Shown here piece by piece: positions 52,401 to 61,600 of a stretch of DNA of 64,000 bases. A program made the translations under genes and the position numbers. Position 1 is the stretch's first letter; every line of letters begins with the position of its first letter. Under the pieces are notes generated by a model, which had not been told where the DNA came from, searched no databases, and was given only the letters and a program-made list of their open reading frames with translations. Origin of the DNA: ELB16-189 sp018266435 (GTDB lineage Bacteria > Bacteroidota > Bacteroidia > Cytophagales > Cyclobacteriaceae); the NCBI GenBank assembly GCA_030123525.1, contig CP126125.1, forward strand, positions 2,480,001 to 2,544,000, given 5' to 3'.

Positions 52401-52844
52401 GTTCATGATGGGCTGCTCAGAAATATCAATCTCAATCACTTTTGGATCGTCTTTCAGATCGGTGGGTAGATTGGGCTTGGCCCGATCTACGGCATCTTTC
52501 ACATCTTGTTTGGCTTTATCCACATCCACATCGGTTTGAAATTCGATGATGATGTTAGAAAAACTTTGTACTGAGTTGCTCTTGATTTTTTTGACACCCG
52601 AAATCGACTTACATTCTTTTTCAATTTCTTTGGTGATCAGGTTTTCGATGTCAGTAGGAGAGGCCCCCGGATAAATGGTGGCCACAAAAATTTGAGGAAA
52701 CACCACTTCCGGAAAATTTTCTTTCGGCAAACTGAGGTAGGTGAAGATACCGGCCAGGCATACGATGACGGTAGCCACATAAATGCTGATCTTATTATCA
52801 ATAGCCCAACTGGTAGGCTTAAATTCTTTTTCAATGTCTTTCAT
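49434..52844 (-). CDS. RND efflux pump inner-membrane permease (HAE1/AcrB-like)
   Basis: A 1136-residue RND transporter with two large periplasmic loops and the proton-relay pair Asp406-Asp407 in VVDDAIVVIEN. In the cytoplasmic loop between TM6 and TM7 it carries a His-rich run (EHDHDH, about 499-503) and two additional hydrophobic segments (about 513-532 and 537-556) that AcrB does not have. The C-terminus is short (ending SPTPAIAHHE). It is the last gene of the tetR-tolC-mfp-rnd operon. Substrates are probably drugs or other toxic compounds; the DD pair fits HAE1-type more than metal pumps. Confidence 0.93.
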   Translation of the reverse strand: MKDIEKEFKPTSWAIDNKISIYVATVIVCLAGIFTYLSLPKENFPEVVFPQIFVATIYPGASPTDIENLITKEIEKECKSISGVKKIKSNSVQSFSNIIIEFQTDVDVDKAKQDVKDAVDRAKPNLPTDLKDDPKVIEIDISEQPIMNINLSGDYDLQILKKYADQMQDAIESIREIRRVDIVGALTREIQVNIDMFKLANAGVSLDDVAQAISGENVIIPGGQLSVDGMKRSLTVDGEFKSAEQLAEVVVGSTKGGKIYLRDIAQVVDSHKEQESYARLDGKNVITLNVVKRSGENLIIASDQINAVVENFKENILPSGTEVVITGDQSENTRTTLHDLINTIIIGFVLVVFILMFFMGATNAFFVAMSVPISSFIAFLVFPTLGYTFNMMTLFSFLLALGIVVDDAIVVIENTHRVFDNGKVPIRKAAKIAAGEVFLPVLSGTMVVLAPFVPLAFWPGVIGKFMIYLPITLIVALLASLLVAYIINPVFAADFMTEHDHDHKNKSKFTKGFKVTAIVMGSLALMSYIVGWVGMGNFTVFMFALYSLYHFYLVRVISHFQTDLWPGVQDRFKNVITSLLKKYRPLWVVASVIALFVFSIVFTAVRKPGVVFFPNGDPNFIYAYITMPIGTDQRVTDSVTNVVEQKVVGVVGKKNPLVKSIISNVAVGASEDPFAGTNAQPHLGKVTVAFVKFADRHSQSSRLYLDKIREAVKGVKGCEISVNQEAHGPPTGKPVNIEIAADDFEVLVNTSERLKRYLDSLQIKGVEELKSDFESSKPEISIVIDREKANREGISTAQIGMALNTAINGKEVSKFRDDNDDYDITLQMDERYRNDINTLMNLPLTYRDMSMGGQVRQVPMSALAKAEYSNSYAGIRRINQKRVVTLSSNVLSEYNANNVVTEIKNKLKNFSTPDEVTITMTGEQENQKETSDFLGIAFMIAFGLIFMILVTQFNSTSKPVIILLEILFSIIGVLIGFSLFKMEISIVMSGIGIMALAGIVVRNGILMVEFTDLLRSQGMELREAIAEAARTRMTPVLLTAMAATLGLIPLAIGFNIDFVTLFTNLNPHIFFGGDNVAFWGPLSWTMIFGLIFGTFLTLFLVPVMYLLVEKLKERVRKWRGIELSSPSPTPAIAHHE

Positions 52845-52911
52845 AAAATAGACGTTAGTGGTTAGTAGAAAGACATAAGAGTATTTTACGTCTTATGCCT
52901 TATCTTATATC
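52845..52911. repeat. Intercistronic repeats between the MFP and RND genes
   Basis: CATAAGA (52874-52880) and TCTTATG (52891-52897) form a 7-base inverted repeat. It is followed on the plus strand by tandem CTTATAT units at about 52903-52919, running into the end of the adaptor gene. No coding potential; may form a weak hairpin that affects RND expression relative to the adaptor. Confidence 0.4.
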
Positions 52912-54042
52912 TTATATCTTAATCAACTCTCCATCGTTGAGCGCCTGGTAGCCTACGGTAATGATTTTATCGCCTGCCTTCAGCCCGGTTTTGATTTGGG
53001 CCAGGTTATCGTACACGCCCACTACCTCAACTACCCTTTTGCGGGCTACTAACTGGTCACCATTTTGTTCAGCCACATACACTACTTTTTCACCTTTAAT
53101 ATCTTGCACCAGGTTGACGGGCACACACAAGGCATTTTTCTCTGTGTGAAAAATAATTTTAAGCGTAGAGGTCATGTTGGGGCGCAGGTCGGGCGATGAG
53201 TGAAGTTTTATTTCTACCGGGAATGAGCGCGTAAGGGCATCGATATTGCGGCCTACAAATGAAACAGGCGCAGTAATTTCTTTATGGATGTCAGTCAGTT
53301 GCACAATTGCTTTGTTTCCTTTATGAATGTTGGAGATGTAAGATTCAGAAACTTTGGCCGAAGCCTTCAGGTCATCGGTATTTACAACGCGGAACACAGG
53401 CATGCCGGGCGATACATTTTCGCCCACTTTAATATTGACTGCATCAACAGTTCCGGTGATGGGTGCTTTGATTTTGGTCTGCTCGTTTTGTTCGTTAAGC
53501 GTGGCCAGTCTGCGCTCCAAACTTTCTTTGCTGTTTTTAGCTTGCAGGTATTGAATTTCAGTTCCAATTTTCTGATCCCATAAATTTTTCTGGCGTTCAT
53601 ATACGGTGGTGGCCAATCCCAGTTGGGCTTTCAGTTCATCAATTCCGCGCACGATCAGTGAGTTATCAATTTGTGCCAGTATCTGTCCGCGCGAAACGGC
53701 ATCGCCCTCGCGCGAATATACCTGGGTAACAACACCCACTGATTTTGAGCTCATCTGGATATTGTCGTTCGAAAGAATGATTCCCTGTGTTTGCACATAG
53801 TGATCAAACGCACGGGGTGCCAGTTCGGCCACGTTTACTTCTTTCATTTTTGTTTTTACAGCCGAAGGATTTTCTTTGGAAATTTCTTTTTCGAGCGTTT
53901 CAATTTTTTTCTGAAGCTCGCTTTGTTGTTTTTTTAAGTTGGCAAGCAAGGTGGTTTTGTCTTCAGTTTTGCCGCTGCAGGATGCAAGCAATGCAAGCAA
54001 GACCAGGGCAACAATATGGTTGAGATTAGTGATTGATTTCAT
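52912..54042 (-). CDS. RND efflux periplasmic adaptor (membrane fusion protein), lipoprotein
   Basis: A 376-residue HlyD/AcrA-type adaptor. Signal peptide with lipobox (LLASCSGK, Cys22), a coiled-coil stretch directly after it (about 35-60), then the biotinyl-lipoyl half motifs (VTQVYSREGDAVSRGQIL ... TKIKAPITGTVDAV), a helical hairpin, and a beta-barrel domain. It bridges the RND permease and the TolC-like outer-membrane protein encoded on either side. Confidence 0.92.
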   Translation of the reverse strand: MKSITNLNHIVALVLLALLASCSGKTEDKTTLLANLKKQQSELQKKIETLEKEISKENPSAVKTKMKEVNVAELAPRAFDHYVQTQGIILSNDNIQMSSKSVGVVTQVYSREGDAVSRGQILAQIDNSLIVRGIDELKAQLGLATTVYERQKNLWDQKIGTEIQYLQAKNSKESLERRLATLNEQNEQTKIKAPITGTVDAVNIKVGENVSPGMPVFRVVNTDDLKASAKVSESYISNIHKGNKAIVQLTDIHKEITAPVSFVGRNIDALTRSFPVEIKLHSSPDLRPNMTSTLKIIFHTEKNALCVPVNLVQDIKGEKVVYVAEQNGDQLVARKRVVEVVGVYDNLAQIKTGLKAGDKIITVGYQALNDGELIKI

Positions 54043-54069
54043 GGTGAATTGTATTGAGGTTTTGTTTAG

Positions 54070-55509
54070 TTATTTTGAATACATGGGCAACAGTTTGCCA
54101 AAGGCTTTGTCTAGATCAGTCTTAGATACAAGGGCATCATACAGGGCATTGTAGTAATTGATCTGAGATTCTTTTAATGATGATTCGGCATCCACTACTT
54201 CAATGTTAGAGCCAACACCTTGTTGGTATTTAATTTTGGTTACACGCGCAACCTTATCCGACAACTCCATATTTTTCTTTTGATACTCCAATGATTGCAT
54301 GCTGTTTTGAAAAGAGGTAACGGCTTGCTTGATCTGCAAATCGATGGATGATCTTAATTGCCTGAAACTGTTGTCTACTTTTTGAAGTTTCAGTTTTTCC
54401 TGTTGCAGTTGATAGCTGTGCTGCAAGCCGCTAAAAATGGGCATACTCAGGGTAAATCCATATGAGCTGAAAGGATATAATTTATTGGGCCCGGTGCCGG
54501 TGGCTGTCTCTTGAAATTGAGGGCTTCGTGTAAACAAGTCGCCAAAAACTGTGGCCTGTTTAGTATAACCGAGTGTACCATTGGCGCTCAATACGGGCAA
54601 CGCAGAAAAATATTTATTCTTAACATTTAATTTTTGAAGTTTCTGATTCACCTCCAGCACCTGGTAGTCGGGTCTGTTTTTCATGTCCCAGTCTTTCAAG
54701 TAGTCATCCAGAATAATCTGGTTGATATTTAAGTCGGCTATGGAGCCACTGATTTCCAGGGGCTGATCCATCGGGTAGTTCATTTGAAATTTCAGAAGCT
54801 CAATACTCAATAATTGCAGTCTTTCAAATTTTGATTTTTCAGTTTGCAGATTGTTGAGGGAAACTTGCACCCGATCTACATCAATACTTTCGGCAAATCC
54901 GTTTGAATTAAGAGCAGTTGTATTTTTTAACAGAGAATCAACCCGCGCAATATTGTTTTTGAATAAACCTAAGCGCTCAATATTGATCAGGGCAGCGTAA
55001 AAAGCTTTCACTACTTGCTCAATAGTTTGCTCTTTTGTCTGGTTAGAGGTTTTAAAAGACAATTCTTTAAATGCCTTTGAAGCTTGAAGTCCTACAATGT
55101 ATGAGCCATTAAAAATTAATTGATTGGCTGTAACGCTTGCGTTTAAACTGTTAGTTAATTGAAAAAAATTAGCACCGGCCACCACGTCATTAGGTTTTAG
55201 TCCGGGGATATTTAAAGCCGGATTAAATTGCTGGGCAACCTGATAACGTGAAAAAAACCGAGGCAGCTTGGTATTGTCAGTAGCGTTGGCTGAAGCATTG
55301 ATCTGAGGCAACCCTATGCCCACGGTCTCTTTCACCTTGGCTTGTGCAATCTCCTGATCAATAATTGCGTTCTCCATGTTCACTGAGTTTTTCAGCGCAT
55401 ATTCAATACATTGCTCTAACGTAAGTGGTTGTGCTTGTTGTGCGTGGCTGTTGCTCACCAGAAACAACACGGCAAAAATTATGATATAGGTTTTATGAAA
55501 TTGTTTCAT
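54070..55509 (-). CDS. TolC-family outer-membrane efflux protein
   Basis: A 479-residue TolC-like channel. A signal peptide (about 1-23, ending SHAQ) precedes two OEP repeats rich in coiled coil (LTLEQCIEYALKNSVNMENA, and the C-terminal VTRIKYQQGVGSNIEVVDAESSLKESQ-type half). It starts within the last codons of the tetR gene (17-base overlap) and is followed 27 bases later by the adaptor gene. Confidence 0.92.
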   Translation of the reverse strand: MKQFHKTYIIIFAVLFLVSNSHAQQAQPLTLEQCIEYALKNSVNMENAIIDQEIAQAKVKETVGIGLPQINASANATDNTKLPRFFSRYQVAQQFNPALNIPGLKPNDVVAGANFFQLTNSLNASVTANQLIFNGSYIVGLQASKAFKELSFKTSNQTKEQTIEQVVKAFYAALINIERLGLFKNNIARVDSLLKNTTALNSNGFAESIDVDRVQVSLNNLQTEKSKFERLQLLSIELLKFQMNYPMDQPLEISGSIADLNINQIILDDYLKDWDMKNRPDYQVLEVNQKLQKLNVKNKYFSALPVLSANGTLGYTKQATVFGDLFTRSPQFQETATGTGPNKLYPFSSYGFTLSMPIFSGLQHSYQLQQEKLKLQKVDNSFRQLRSSIDLQIKQAVTSFQNSMQSLEYQKKNMELSDKVARVTKIKYQQGVGSNIEVVDAESSLKESQINYYNALYDALVSKTDLDKAFGKLLPMYSK

Positions 55510-56158
55510 GTTTGGGGAGGTTTGTTTTCATTTGGTGGATATGGTTTTCTTTATATTTCAAGTAGAGTTTTTTTCCTTTTTCGGTACAAAGGCCAAACAC
55601 AAAATGTTCAAACACCTGGCTTTGTACTTCGGCTGTCTTGTACTGGTCTTGTCCAAAAAATTGTTCATCGCAGCAAACCTGAATAGTGGCCAACCTGTAC
55701 TGGGCGATTATTTCAGGATTGAGGTCAGCGCGCATCAGGCCATCCTTCATTCCTTGTTTGATGTTGCGTACAATGGTAGCATGGATATAGTTTCGTTTGT
55801 ACTCAATCCAGATGGTCCACGCCTTAGGATGAAATTTTTGAATATCGAACAGAAGCGCAGGGTTTTGTTCTTCAATGTGCCTGCGTACGTGCAACCCTAA
55901 TTGGTGTAATTCATCAATCGAGTTTTCAGATTGTTTGCGGATGGCTTCATATATTTTTTTGTGGCTGTTCATGTGTGCTTCGGTAACGGTGGTTACCAAC
56001 TCATCTTTGTCTACAAAATACTGGTACAGTGTTTTCTTAGACATGGAGAGATGACGGGCAATATCGTCCATCGAAATGCTGCGCACGCCATACTTCATAA
56101 AAAGCTTTTCTGAACTTTCTAATATTTTTTCTTTGATTTCTTTATCCTTGTCTTCCAT
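55493..56158 (-). CDS. TetR/AcrR-family repressor of the efflux operon
   Basis: A 221-residue regulator with an N-terminal TetR helix-turn-helix (SSEKLFMKYGVRSISMDDI, then SKKTLYQYFVDKDELV) and an all-helical ligand domain. It heads the efflux operon and overlaps the tolC gene by 17 bases. A 42-base palindromic region lies directly upstream of its start and is the probable site of autoregulation. The inducing ligand is unknown. Confidence 0.92.
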   Translation of the reverse strand: MEDKDKEIKEKILESSEKLFMKYGVRSISMDDIARHLSMSKKTLYQYFVDKDELVTTVTEAHMNSHKKIYEAIRKQSENSIDELHQLGLHVRRHIEEQNPALLFDIQKFHPKAWTIWIEYKRNYIHATIVRNIKQGMKDGLMRADLNPEIIAQYRLATIQVCCDEQFFGQDQYKTAEVQSQVFEHFVFGLCTEKGKKLYLKYKENHIHQMKTNLPKHETIS

Positions 56159-56168
56159 AAGGAGCGCA

Positions 56169-56210
56169 AAACTGTGGAAACTTTTTTTATTTTCAAAGTT
56201 TCCACGGTTT
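56169..56210. promoter_or_regulatory. Palindromic operator candidate upstream of tetR
   Basis: AAACTGTGGAAACTTT (56169-56184) and AAAGTTTCCACGGTTT (56195-56210) are inverted copies with one mismatch in 16, and 11 perfect central bases each (GTGGAAACTTT). They flank a 10-base AT-rich spacer and end 11 bases before the tetR ATG. The size and position fit a TetR-family autoregulatory operator. Confidence 0.75.
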
Positions 56211-56218
56211 CCTTCTAC

Positions 56219-56250
56219 GATAAAAGCCCATCAGGGTTTTATCTTTTTTT
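56219..56250 (+). terminator. Terminator-like hairpin with T-run
   Basis: GATAAAA-g-CCC (56219-56229) pairs with GGGTTTTATC (56234-56243) with one bulged G, followed by seven T residues on the plus strand. No plus-strand gene ends here. On the minus strand it lies 34 bases after the small membrane-protein gene and could still stop that transcript despite lacking a U-run. Confidence 0.5.
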
Positions 56251-56283
56251 AATCTATCAGTTGTTTTTTTATAAACAGGCGGT

Positions 56284-56631
56284 TCAATCGTTTACAGAAC
56301 CGGAATGGCCTGTGCCTGGATGGTGTGCACACCACTTGTTTTTAATTTTTTCTTTAAACCGCTCGCGTTCTTCGGGAGTCAGGTTATTCCATTTTTGGCG
56401 CCAGCCCCAGCCTCCCCAACGTTGGTTTCTGCAGTGCCTCTTGCCGCCAAAGCCAGAGAATAAAATTTTACTCAGCACCAATAGCCCTAATGTTTGCCAA
56501 AAACTGATCATCGGCCCGTTGAACAGTGCCGGAATGAGCCAATTCCACAACCACTGGGTAACGAATGTAAACGCACCGATGGCAAATGCTCCGATGACAA
56601 TTATTTTTCCAATCCAATATCCTCTTTTCAT
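56284..56631 (-). CDS. Small membrane protein with basic C-terminal tail, unknown
   Basis: A 115-residue protein with two hydrophobic segments (about residues 7-28 and 38-58) and a Trp/Arg/Lys-rich tail (GGKRHCRNQRWGGWGWRQKW ... LTPEERERFKEKIKNKW) ending in a His/Gly/Ser stretch. The tail's LTPEERERFKEK helix is reminiscent of small stress-related or Spy-like motifs, but no family is claimed. It follows the ECF sigma gene by 51 bases and may be co-expressed. Confidence 0.65.
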   Translation of the reverse strand: MKRGYWIGKIIVIGAFAIGAFTFVTQWLWNWLIPALFNGPMISFWQTLGLLVLSKILFSGFGGKRHCRNQRWGGWGWRQKWNNLTPEERERFKEKIKNKWCAHHPGTGHSGSVND

Positions 56632-56682
56632 AGTCTTTAATTTTTTTATGTTGTCAATAGTTGATAACTCTCATCCACGGTC

Positions 56683-57264
56683 TTATTGGTCAAGGATAAT
56701 ATCATCATAAAATTTCTGCAGCCTTTTTCTCAGCGCCAGGATCGCATACCGTTTTCGCGAAAGCAAAGTATTGATCGAAAGTCCTGTTTCTTCTGCGATC
56801 TGGCGAAATCCTTTTTCTTCAATTTCATTTTGAATAAAAATTTCGCGTTGATCTTTGGGCAATTCATCCAGGGCATCGGTTATCTCATCCCAAATGGCTT
56901 CGCGCAACAAGGTCGATTCAGGCGTGTTGTCCAGATCAGGCAAAATTTCTTGCAGTGTAAGTGGCGCTTCATCTTCGATTCCCGCCAGCATTTCAAAATC
57001 AGCACGTTGTGGACGGGAGGCGTCCCTCCGGTAGCGGTCAATGATCTTGTTTCGTGCCACGCTGTACAGCCACGAAGTGGCACGGTCAAGAGATTCGATC
57101 GCCTCAAAGCCAACCACAAATTGGTAAAACACATCCTGAAGAATGTCTTCTGCTTCTTCGGTGGATGACACACGGCTGCGGATAAACCCGAGCAGTTTGT
57201 CTTTCTCCTTCAGAAAGGTATGTTCTTGTATCTGTGACATGGCCAAGTCCATCATCCGCGTCAT
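56683..57264 (-). CDS. ECF-type RNA polymerase sigma factor
   Basis: A 193-residue sigma-70 family factor. Region 2 reads LGFIRSRVSSTEEAEDILQDVFYQFV and SWLYSVARNKIIDRYRR; region 4 reads LPKDQREIFIQNEIEEKGFRQIAEETGLSINTLLSRKRYAILALRKRL. No anti-sigma gene follows; the next gene downstream is a small two-helix protein with a cytoplasm-like basic tail, which might serve that role. Several near-start ATGs (57264, 57255, 57252, 57240) leave the exact N-terminus open. Confidence 0.9.
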   Translation of the reverse strand: MTRMMDLAMSQIQEHTFLKEKDKLLGFIRSRVSSTEEAEDILQDVFYQFVVGFEAIESLDRATSWLYSVARNKIIDRYRRDASRPQRADFEMLAGIEDEAPLTLQEILPDLDNTPESTLLREAIWDEITDALDELPKDQREIFIQNEIEEKGFRQIAEETGLSINTLLSRKRYAILALRKRLQKFYDDIILDQ

Positions 57265-57341
57265 TTGGTTATAAAGACGAGGGGTGCGGAAATTTATTTT
57301 AAATGAATAGAAAATTTTGTAAAGTTGACAAAACGTAAGGC

Positions 57342-58136
57342 ATGGGCAACGTTATTGAATACAAAGAAAGCAAACTCTTCTACTATAAATCAGGAACCGG
57401 TCAGAAGTGCCTGTTGCTTTTTCATGGCTTTGGCCAAGACCATACTGTTTTTGATTCGTGGTTTGAAGTTTTAAAAAACGATTATACGGTTTATGCTTTC
57501 GATCACTTTTTTCATGGAGAAAGTGTTTGGAATGAAAATCGCCCATTAGAAAAAGACGATTGGAAGATAATACTTTTACTTTTTTTTGAAAAAGAAAAAA
57601 TCAGTGAGTTTGAAGTGGCGGGATTCAGCCTGGGCGGAAAATTTTCATTGGCAACACTGGAAATATTTTCTAACCGGGTCAAACGAATAATTCTTGTGGC
57701 ACCCGATGGAATCAAAATTAATTTTTGGTACAGGCTGGCCACGTACCCTTTGTTGATGCGGGGAATTTTTGAAACGGTAGTTGCTAAACCTCGCTTCTTT
57801 TTTTCTTTTGCTCGATTTCTGCAATCGATGCATATCATTGATAATTATTTACTCCGGTTTGTGATGCTTCAAATGGATACCGAAGAAAAACGCAAACAAG
57901 TGTATGCCGTTTGGATTTCATTTAGACCCTTGAATTTTGAAATGAAGGCGATTGCTCAACTAATCAATGAAGGCAGGATTCAATTAAAAATTATAACAGG
58001 CAAGTACGATAAAGTCATTCGTGCCAGTGATATGCACAGATTATTAAAATTTGTAGCCCATGGCCAATTTTACGAAATGGAGTGTGGACACAACCAATTA
58101 ATTGACAGGGCAGCTTTGGTGCTGAAAGATGAATAG
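57342..58136 (+). CDS. Alpha/beta-hydrolase family protein
   Basis: A 264-residue alpha/beta-hydrolase. The oxyanion region is LLLFHGFGQDHTVF, the nucleophile elbow is VAGFSLGGKF (Gly-Phe-Ser-Leu-Gly) and the late histidine is in EMECGHNQLI. The catalytic acid is probably the Asp in ITGKYDKVI. A member of the esterase/lipase-like group; substrate unknown. Divergent from the ECF sigma gene with 77 bases between. Confidence 0.87.
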   Translation: MGNVIEYKESKLFYYKSGTGQKCLLLFHGFGQDHTVFDSWFEVLKNDYTVYAFDHFFHGESVWNENRPLEKDDWKIILLLFFEKEKISEFEVAGFSLGGKFSLATLEIFSNRVKRIILVAPDGIKINFWYRLATYPLLMRGIFETVVAKPRFFFSFARFLQSMHIIDNYLLRFVMLQMDTEEKRKQVYAVWISFRPLNFEMKAIAQLINEGRIQLKIITGKYDKVIRASDMHRLLKFVAHGQFYEMECGHNQLIDRAALVLKDE

Positions 58137-58161
58137 TTCATACATTATCCAACAAAAAAAC

Positions 58162-58497
58162 ATGTCACGTATTCCACCCAAAATAGAACAACCATCGGCC
58201 ATCAAAGCAAAAGTTTTTTATGTGCTACCCGTTGAAGAAGATGGAATTACATACACGGTTTCAGTTGTATATGCTGAAAAACCTAAGACGAGCGAACATT
58301 TTCTCACAGCAACTGATGCTGGTAAAAATATAATATGGAAAACCTCTGTCTATTATTATAAGTACAACGAAGCCCTTGAGACTGATGTGCAAGATATCTT
58401 TGTTGTTGACCTTTACATAGAGGGCAACGAGGTAGCGGTAAAACTGGAGTACCGCGGCATATTGCGATTTGAAAAAACAACCGGTCATAAAATCTGA
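58162..58497 (+). CDS. Small conserved-looking protein, unknown function
   Basis: A 111-residue soluble protein from the ATG at 58162; an upstream ATG at 58129 would overlap the hydrolase stop by 8 bases and add 11 untypical residues. It is beta-rich by composition (KAKVFYVLPVEEDGITYTVSV ... NEVAVKLEYRGILRF). No family was recognised. It directly follows the alpha/beta-hydrolase gene, so the two may share a transcript. Confidence 0.55.
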   Translation: MSRIPPKIEQPSAIKAKVFYVLPVEEDGITYTVSVVYAEKPKTSEHFLTATDAGKNIIWKTSVYYYKYNEALETDVQDIFVVDLYIEGNEVAVKLEYRGILRFEKTTGHKI

Positions 58498-58586
58498 CAA
58501 ACTCCTTATTTTTCTTAGAATTATTTCATTAGAAAGCGCTTTGATTTAAAAACAAAAAATTAGCTATGGATGGGCAAAAATCCTGT

Positions 58587-58594
58587 TAATTTTG
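58587..58594 (+). promoter_or_regulatory. Bacteroidota-type -7 promoter element TAATTTTG before purL
   Basis: A perfect TAnnTTTG match 19 bases before the purL ATG. No good -33 TTG was seen at standard spacing. Confidence 0.5.
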
Positions 58595-58612
58595 GGCTTA
58601 CTTTTTTCACCT

Positions 58613-61600
58613 ATGATAGTATTTTTCCGCGCCAGCGGTAATCTCCTGTATGCAGTCAGCTCGCATCACTCTTTTAAACCTTCCGATTACGAAAAACTGA
58701 TTTGGCTTTTTGGAGGTGCTAAACCGCTGCCCGAAAAAGAAGTTAAGGGTATTTTTATCGGTCCCCGAAAAGAAATGGTTACTCCGTGGAGTACCAATGC
58801 TGTGGAAATCACTCAAACCATGGGCATTGAAGGCATCGAGCGGATGGAAGAGTTTTTTGAAGTAAATGACGAGAATGCCTCGTATGATAAAATGCTGCAA
58901 CGGGTTTACACACGGCTTGATCAGGAGTTGTTTACGATTCATCAGTCACCCCAACCTATAGTTGAAATTGACGACATCCCGGCCTATAATGAAAAAGAAG
59001 GACTTGCATTAAGCTCTGAAGAAGTAGATTACCTCAAGGATGTAAGTTGGAAGCTGGGCCGCAAACTGACCGACAGTGAGGTGTTTGGTTTCTCGCAGGT
59101 AAACAGTGAGCACTGCCGTCATAAAATTTTTAACGGCACATTCATTATCGATGGGCAAGAAAAAACTTCCACCTTATTTCAGTTGATCAAAAAAACATCG
59201 AAAGAGAATCCTAACTATTTGGTGTCAGCTTATAAAGACAACGTAGCTTTTATCAAAGGGCCCAAAGCAGAGCAGTTTGCTCCTGAGCGTCAGGATCAAC
59301 CCGGATTTTTTGAAACCAAAGAATTTGATTCCGTGCTTTCATTGAAAGCCGAGACCCATAATTTTCCCACCACCGTTGAGCCGTTCAATGGAGCAGCCAC
59401 CGGTTCGGGTGGAGAAATCAGAGACAGACTGGCAGGAGGGAAGGGTTCGTTGCCATTGGCCGGAACGGCCGTGTACATGACCTCCTACCCACGATTGGAA
59501 AACGGAAGGCCGTGGGAAAAAAAATTTGAAGAACGAAAGTGGTTGTACCAAACCCCGCTCGAAATTTTGATCAAAGCATCAGACGGTGCCAGCGACTTTG
59601 GCAACAAATTCGGGCAGCCACTCATCTGCGGAAGCTTGCTTACGTTTGAACACTTTGAGGATAAAAAAAAATATGGGTTCGATAAAGTAATCATGTTGGC
59701 CGGTGGCATTGGCTACGGTAAAGAAAAAGACAGTCAGAAAGAACAGCTAAAGCCGGGCAATAAAATTGTATTGCTGGGTGGCGATAATTACCGAATTGGT
59801 ATGGGCGGTGGCGCAGTGTCATCGGTAGCCACGGGCGAGATGAGCAACCGCATTGAACTCAATGCCGTGCAGCGGTCAAACCCCGAGATGCAAAAACGAG
59901 TGATGAACGCCATTCGTGCTATGGTTGAGTTAGATCAAAATCCCATCATCTCCATTCATGACCATGGTGCAGGCGGGCATTTGAATTGTTTTTCAGAACT
60001 GCTTGAGGAAACAGGCGGGGTGATACACATTGACCAACTTCCGGTAGGTGACCCCACGCTGTCTGACAAAGAAATCATCAGTAACGAATCGCAAGAACGA
60101 ATGGGGCTGGCCATTCATGAAAAAGACATTAGCTTACTAAAAAAAATTTCCGAACGCGAGCGCGCACCCCTGTACGTAGTGGGCGAAGCCACGGGTGATA
60201 AGAAATTAATTTTCTCTGACGCCAACAATGGATTAAAACCGGTTGACCTGAAAGTAGAAAACCTTTTTGGGTCATCGCCCAAAACCCTGATCACGGATAA
60301 AACACTGAACAGTCATTTTGCCGAAGTAAAATACGATCAACAAAAATTTCAGGAATACCTGGAGTACGTGTTGCAACTGGAAGCGGTAGCCTGTAAAGAT
60401 TGGTTAACCAACAAAGTGGATCGTTGTGTTTCCGGAAGAGTGGCCACGCAGCAAACGTGCGGAGAACTGCAGTTGCCCCTGAACAATGTTGGGGTAATGG
60501 CCCTGGATTTTTCAAGTCACAGGGGTGTAGCTACTTCCATCGGCCATGCTCCGGCAGCTTCGCTTGTTGATCCGGTTTCGGGCAGCAAGCTTGCCGTTGC
60601 CAAAGCATTGACCAATATAGTATGGGCTCCGCTCACCCATGGTCTGAGGGGTGTTTCGCTAAGCGCCAACTGGATGTGGCCTTCAAAGAATGAGGGTGAA
60701 GATGCCCGGCTCTATGAGGCAGTCGAAACCGTAAGCACTTTTGCTTGCCAGTTGGGTATCAATATTCCCACCGGAAAAGATTCACTCTCAATGGCGCAAA
60801 AGTATCCTGATGGCACCAAAGTATTATCACCCGGAACAGTCATCATCTCGGCTATTGCTGAGGTAGAAGATATCCGAAGAACTGCTTCACCTGATCTTAA
60901 GAATGTTTCGGGCTCAAAAATTATTTATATCAATTTTTCAAAAGATGAATTTAAGCTTGGCGGAAGTTCGTTTGCGCAAGTAGTTAATTCGCTGGGGCAA
61001 CACGTGCCGACCATTAGTGATGAGAACTATTTTATCAACTGCTTTGAGGCGATTCAACACCTTGTTAAACACGATTTGATTTTAGCCGGCCACGATGTTT
61101 CGTCAGGAGGATTGATTACTACTTTGCTGGAGATGTGTTTCCCGTCTCAGAAGATTGGAATGAACCTGAATGTTTTAGCGTTAGGAAAAGATTTAGTAAA
61201 AATATTTTTCAGCGAAAACCCCGCGGTTGTTATTCAGGTTGAAAATGATTCACGTGTTGAAAATTACCTTCACGACAAAGGAATTGATTTTAACATAATT
61301 GGAGATGTGGTTTCGAATTCTGAATTCCGATTTTTAAATTCAAAACCCGAAACTTTGAATCTTGAATCGCTGCGATTGAAATGGTTTTCAACCTCGTATC
61401 AGTTGGATAAAATTCAGCGACCAAAAGGTCACGCAGAAAAACGAAAAGAGAATATTTTTGAGCAACCGCTCGAATACAAGTTTCCTAAAGGCTTTAACGG
61501 AACACTTTCATCACTTAACCTCAATCCGAAACGAAAAACTAAGTCAGGAATTAAGGCAGCCATCATCCGTGAGAAAGGCGTGAACAGCGACCGAGAGATG

